From assembly GCA_045596745.1 (NCBI GenBank), contig JAZODA010000059.1, positions 1 to 6,801 on the forward strand: a DNA stretch of 6,801 bases, read 5' to 3'. The notes beneath the pieces were generated by a model. That model searched no databases. It was given only the letters and a program-made list of their open reading frames with translations, and was not told the DNA's origin. The position numbers and the translations under genes were made by a program. This DNA comes from RGIG3009 sp045596745 (GTDB lineage: Bacteria; Bacillota; Clostridia; Oscillospirales; Acutalibacteraceae). Positions 5,427 through 6,801 of this stretch are shown piece by piece. The stretch's first letter is position 1. Each line of letters starts with the position of its first letter.

Positions 5427-6446
5427 TTAGCTTTTCGCAAACCGATGCAGCATCTTCCACGCAGGATCTGCGTAAAACTGATGTCCTCCCTCGCCCGTTA
5501 CCAAGGCGATGTTACCACCAAGCTCGGCAAACAGGCTTTCGGCCACAGCATAAGCCTTACGCACACCGTGGTCAGGGAAAATAGCATCCTCGTTGCCGTT
5601 GACAATCACCAGATTGCGCGGAGCGACAAGCCCCGCAAGATCACCCATATCAAAATCGCGGGCAATCCCCGGGATGTAGTTACAGGCACAGTGAGGAATA
5701 TCCACGATGGAATCCTTGTAGGTGCAAAACGCACACGAGGAGATGGCGTAGCGAATACGTTGCTCGATACAAGCGGCATAGAAGGTGGCGGTACCGCCGC
5801 CAGAATTGCCCAAGCACACAAGCTGTTCGGTATCGGCATACGGCACATGCTTTTCCAACGCATCAATCAGCCGCATGATATCCCATACGCGCTCACCGAT
5901 GGCGGTGCGTCCCAACAGCAATGTCGGTAACGCTTGCCTCTGTACCGAACAGCCGGGTGTGTTGTTAACGGAACCGGTGCGTCCCATATATCGCTGTTCA
6001 ATGCAAACGCCTACATAGCCTTCCCGAACAGCGCGCACCATAAAATCGCGGTCGCCTTTTTGGGGGTTCGGTGAACGATCGGGGTGCATTGCCAAAGAAT
6101 TGTGCATACCATCGGAGTGTCCCTGCAGGCACAAGCACACAGGAAGTTGTTCTCCCTGCCAACCGTGCGGAAGAAGAATATATCCCGGTACAACGTAGCC
6201 CGGCTCGCTTTGGAACGTAAACTCTTTCACGTGGCCGCTCGGCAGATCGAATTCATCCACAATGGCGAAGCAGTCGTCCTCACAAGGCAGCATGGCATCC
6301 AGACACAGCAGTTCCCACAAACGGGTTCGCGCCCGTTTCTGCCAGTCCTCGGCAGGCTCGCGACCATCATAGCGATACGCGGGAATGCACTCGTCAAACA
6401 ACGAGCTTATAAATTGGGTTGCAACACGGTTGTCATTGAGAACCAT
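5427..6446 (-). CDS. Alpha/beta-hydrolase family protein (esterase/dienelactone hydrolase-like), substrate unknown
   Basis: The 339-residue product carries a complete catalytic triad layout for the alpha/beta-hydrolase fold. The nucleophile elbow is CLGNSGGGTA with Ser215, the acid is probably Asp287 in VNGNEDAIFP, and the base is His322 in GEGGHQFY. LPVCLCLQGHSDG (101-113) is the usual oxyanion-loop strand after the first core beta-strands. EQRYMGRTG (150-158) resembles acetyl-xylan-esterase and Abhydrolase_7-like proteins of the DLH clan. No signal peptide is visible, so it probably acts in the cytoplasm on small esters, perhaps acylated sugars, but this is inference. ATG 6446 is chosen because AAGGAG lies 8 nt upstream (6455-6460); an in-frame ATG at 6527 would add 27 poorly matching residues. 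It ends next to the shared terminator. The downstream end of another minus-strand gene lies 112 bp upstream. Confidence 0.88.
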   Translation of the reverse strand: MVLNDNRVATQFISSLFDECIPAYRYDGREPAEDWQKRARTRLWELLCLDAMLPCEDDCFAIVDEFDLPSGHVKEFTFQSEPGYVVPGYILLPHGWQGEQLPVCLCLQGHSDGMHNSLAMHPDRSPNPQKGDRDFMVRAVREGYVGVCIEQRYMGRTGSVNNTPGCSVQRQALPTLLLGRTAIGERVWDIMRLIDALEKHVPYADTEQLVCLGNSGGGTATFYAACIEQRIRYAISSCAFCTYKDSIVDIPHCACNYIPGIARDFDMGDLAGLVAPRNLVIVNGNEDAIFPDHGVRKAYAVAESLFAELGGNIALVTGEGGHQFYADPAWKMLHRFAKS

Positions 6447-6477
6447 ACAGAACGCTCCTTCGCTTTCTTTTGCTCTC

Positions 6478-6483
6478 ATTATA
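6478..6483 (-). promoter_or_regulatory. Candidate -10 element of the alpha/beta hydrolase gene
   Basis: A perfect TATAAT on the minus strand (plus-strand attata) lies 31 nt upstream of the chosen ATG at 6446 and 18 nt upstream of its AAGGAG ribosome site. No convincing -35 is present at 16-18 bp upstream. The transcript would start near 6471, downstream of the alternative ATG at 6527, which supports the shorter protein. Confidence 0.5.
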
Positions 6484-6558
6484 AGCAATCGAAAACGCAA
6501 GCACCATTGTAAAAGCAAGCAAATCACCTTGCAAATCCGTGCATAGGGCCCTGCTTTG

Positions 6559-6801
6559 TTATGCCCTTTTCACGGCTTGTGCCACGCGCAGATAATCGTT
6601 GGTCAGAATCACATCCGCGCCGAGGCGGATATACTCTGCCGCTTCGGCGGGATCGTCCGCAAAAAACACGTTGCAGACAATGCCGTTTTCGTGGGCGCGG
6701 TCGATGGTTTCCCGGACGTGCTTCATACCACCGTTCGCCTCGAAATACGGCTTGTACAGCTGAATCTTTTTCGAGTCCGTGTCCAACGCCTTTTGCACGA
6801 G
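6559..6801 (-). CDS. Probable glycerophosphodiester phosphodiesterase, C-terminal fragment; truncated by window edge
   Basis: About 80 codons remain in the window, open to the edge at 6801 and ending with TAA at 6559-6561. The reading continues upstream as LVQKALDTDSKK..., so the start is outside. The segment with GIVCNVFFADDPAEAAEYIRLGADVILTNDYL matches the last strands of the TIM-barrel of the GlpQ/UgpQ family. In that family a strand of the NVWTVN type, a D-P-E-E-A helix and a G-V-D-G-I-I-T-D-x-P strand close the barrel. Such enzymes hydrolyse glycerophosphodiesters to glycerol 3-phosphate and an alcohol. The catalytic residues lie in the missing N-terminal part and cannot be checked. Here the usual Trp of NVWT is replaced (NVFF). 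Other phosphodiesterase-like barrels are possible. Confidence 0.75.
   Translation of the reverse strand, partial: LVQKALDTDSKKIQLYKPYFEANGGMKHVRETIDRAHENGIVCNVFFADDPAEAAEYIRLGADVILTNDYLRVAQAVKRA

Noticed and set aside
3748..5460. A 570-codon open frame on the minus strand opposite the iron-sulphur gene
   Set aside because: It is the antisense shadow of a GC-rich gene with clear family motifs. Its translation has no recognisable domain and it would run through the strong terminator.
6447..6527. A longer start (ATG 6527) for the alpha/beta hydrolase
   Set aside because: It lacks a ribosome site and would lie upstream of the TATAAT at 6483-6478, whereas ATG 6446 has AAGGAG at the right distance.
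6510..6552. A possible terminator for the phosphodiesterase gene (GCAAG/CTTGC stem near 6513-6533) and the palindrome agggccct (6545-6552)
   Set aside because: The stem is only 5 bp with a loose T-run, and agggccct has no loop. Neither is above chance.

Overview
The window looks like chromosomal DNA of a strictly anaerobic, fairly GC-rich member of the Clostridia, probably an Oscillospiraceae/Ruminococcaceae-like gut bacterium. The reasons are a class III (oxygen-sensitive) ribonucleotide reductase with its radical-SAM activase, a double-cluster [4Fe-4S] reductase-like protein, strong AGGAGG-type ribosome binding sites, TTGACA/TATAAT promoters and GC-rich genes with short AT-rich spacers. The taxonomic placement is inference. 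No tRNA, rRNA, CRISPR array, insertion sequence or phage gene was seen.

Layout. (1) 1-2173, minus strand: the activase gene nrdG (1463-2173) lies upstream of nrdD (1-1320, N-terminal 440 codons, cut by the window edge). The spacer between them holds two NrdR boxes, a consensus sigma-70 promoter and a hairpin with a T-run. (2) 2246-3058, minus strand: an AraC-family regulator. (3) 3157-5364, plus strand and divergent from the regulator: a 735-residue iron-sulphur protein with two cysteine-cluster modules and what looks like a third, cluster-less repeat in the middle. It ends in a strong bidirectional terminator. (4) 5427-6446, minus strand and convergent: an alpha/beta hydrolase. (5) 6559-6801, minus strand: the C-terminal end of a probable glycerophosphodiester phosphodiesterase.

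How the parts work together. nrdG and nrdD make deoxyribonucleotides without oxygen: NrdG uses S-adenosylmethionine to install the glycyl radical on NrdD. A repressor NrdR, encoded elsewhere, should sense nucleotide levels and act at the paired boxes. In the nrdG-nrdD spacer, the nrdD promoter is interleaved with a terminator-like hairpin. Transcripts reading through from nrdG would contain both hairpin arms, while transcripts from nrdD's own promoter would lack almost all of the 5' arm. This would uncouple the two genes. The AraC regulator shares a 98-bp spacer with the iron-sulphur gene, and an imperfect palindrome there is a candidate operator. No functional link between these genes and the nucleotide reductase pair is evident beyond adjacency.

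The least described item is the 735-residue iron-sulphur protein. Its fold family (QueG/reductive dehalogenase-like) is recognisable, but its triplicated layout and substrate are not assignable from sequence alone.
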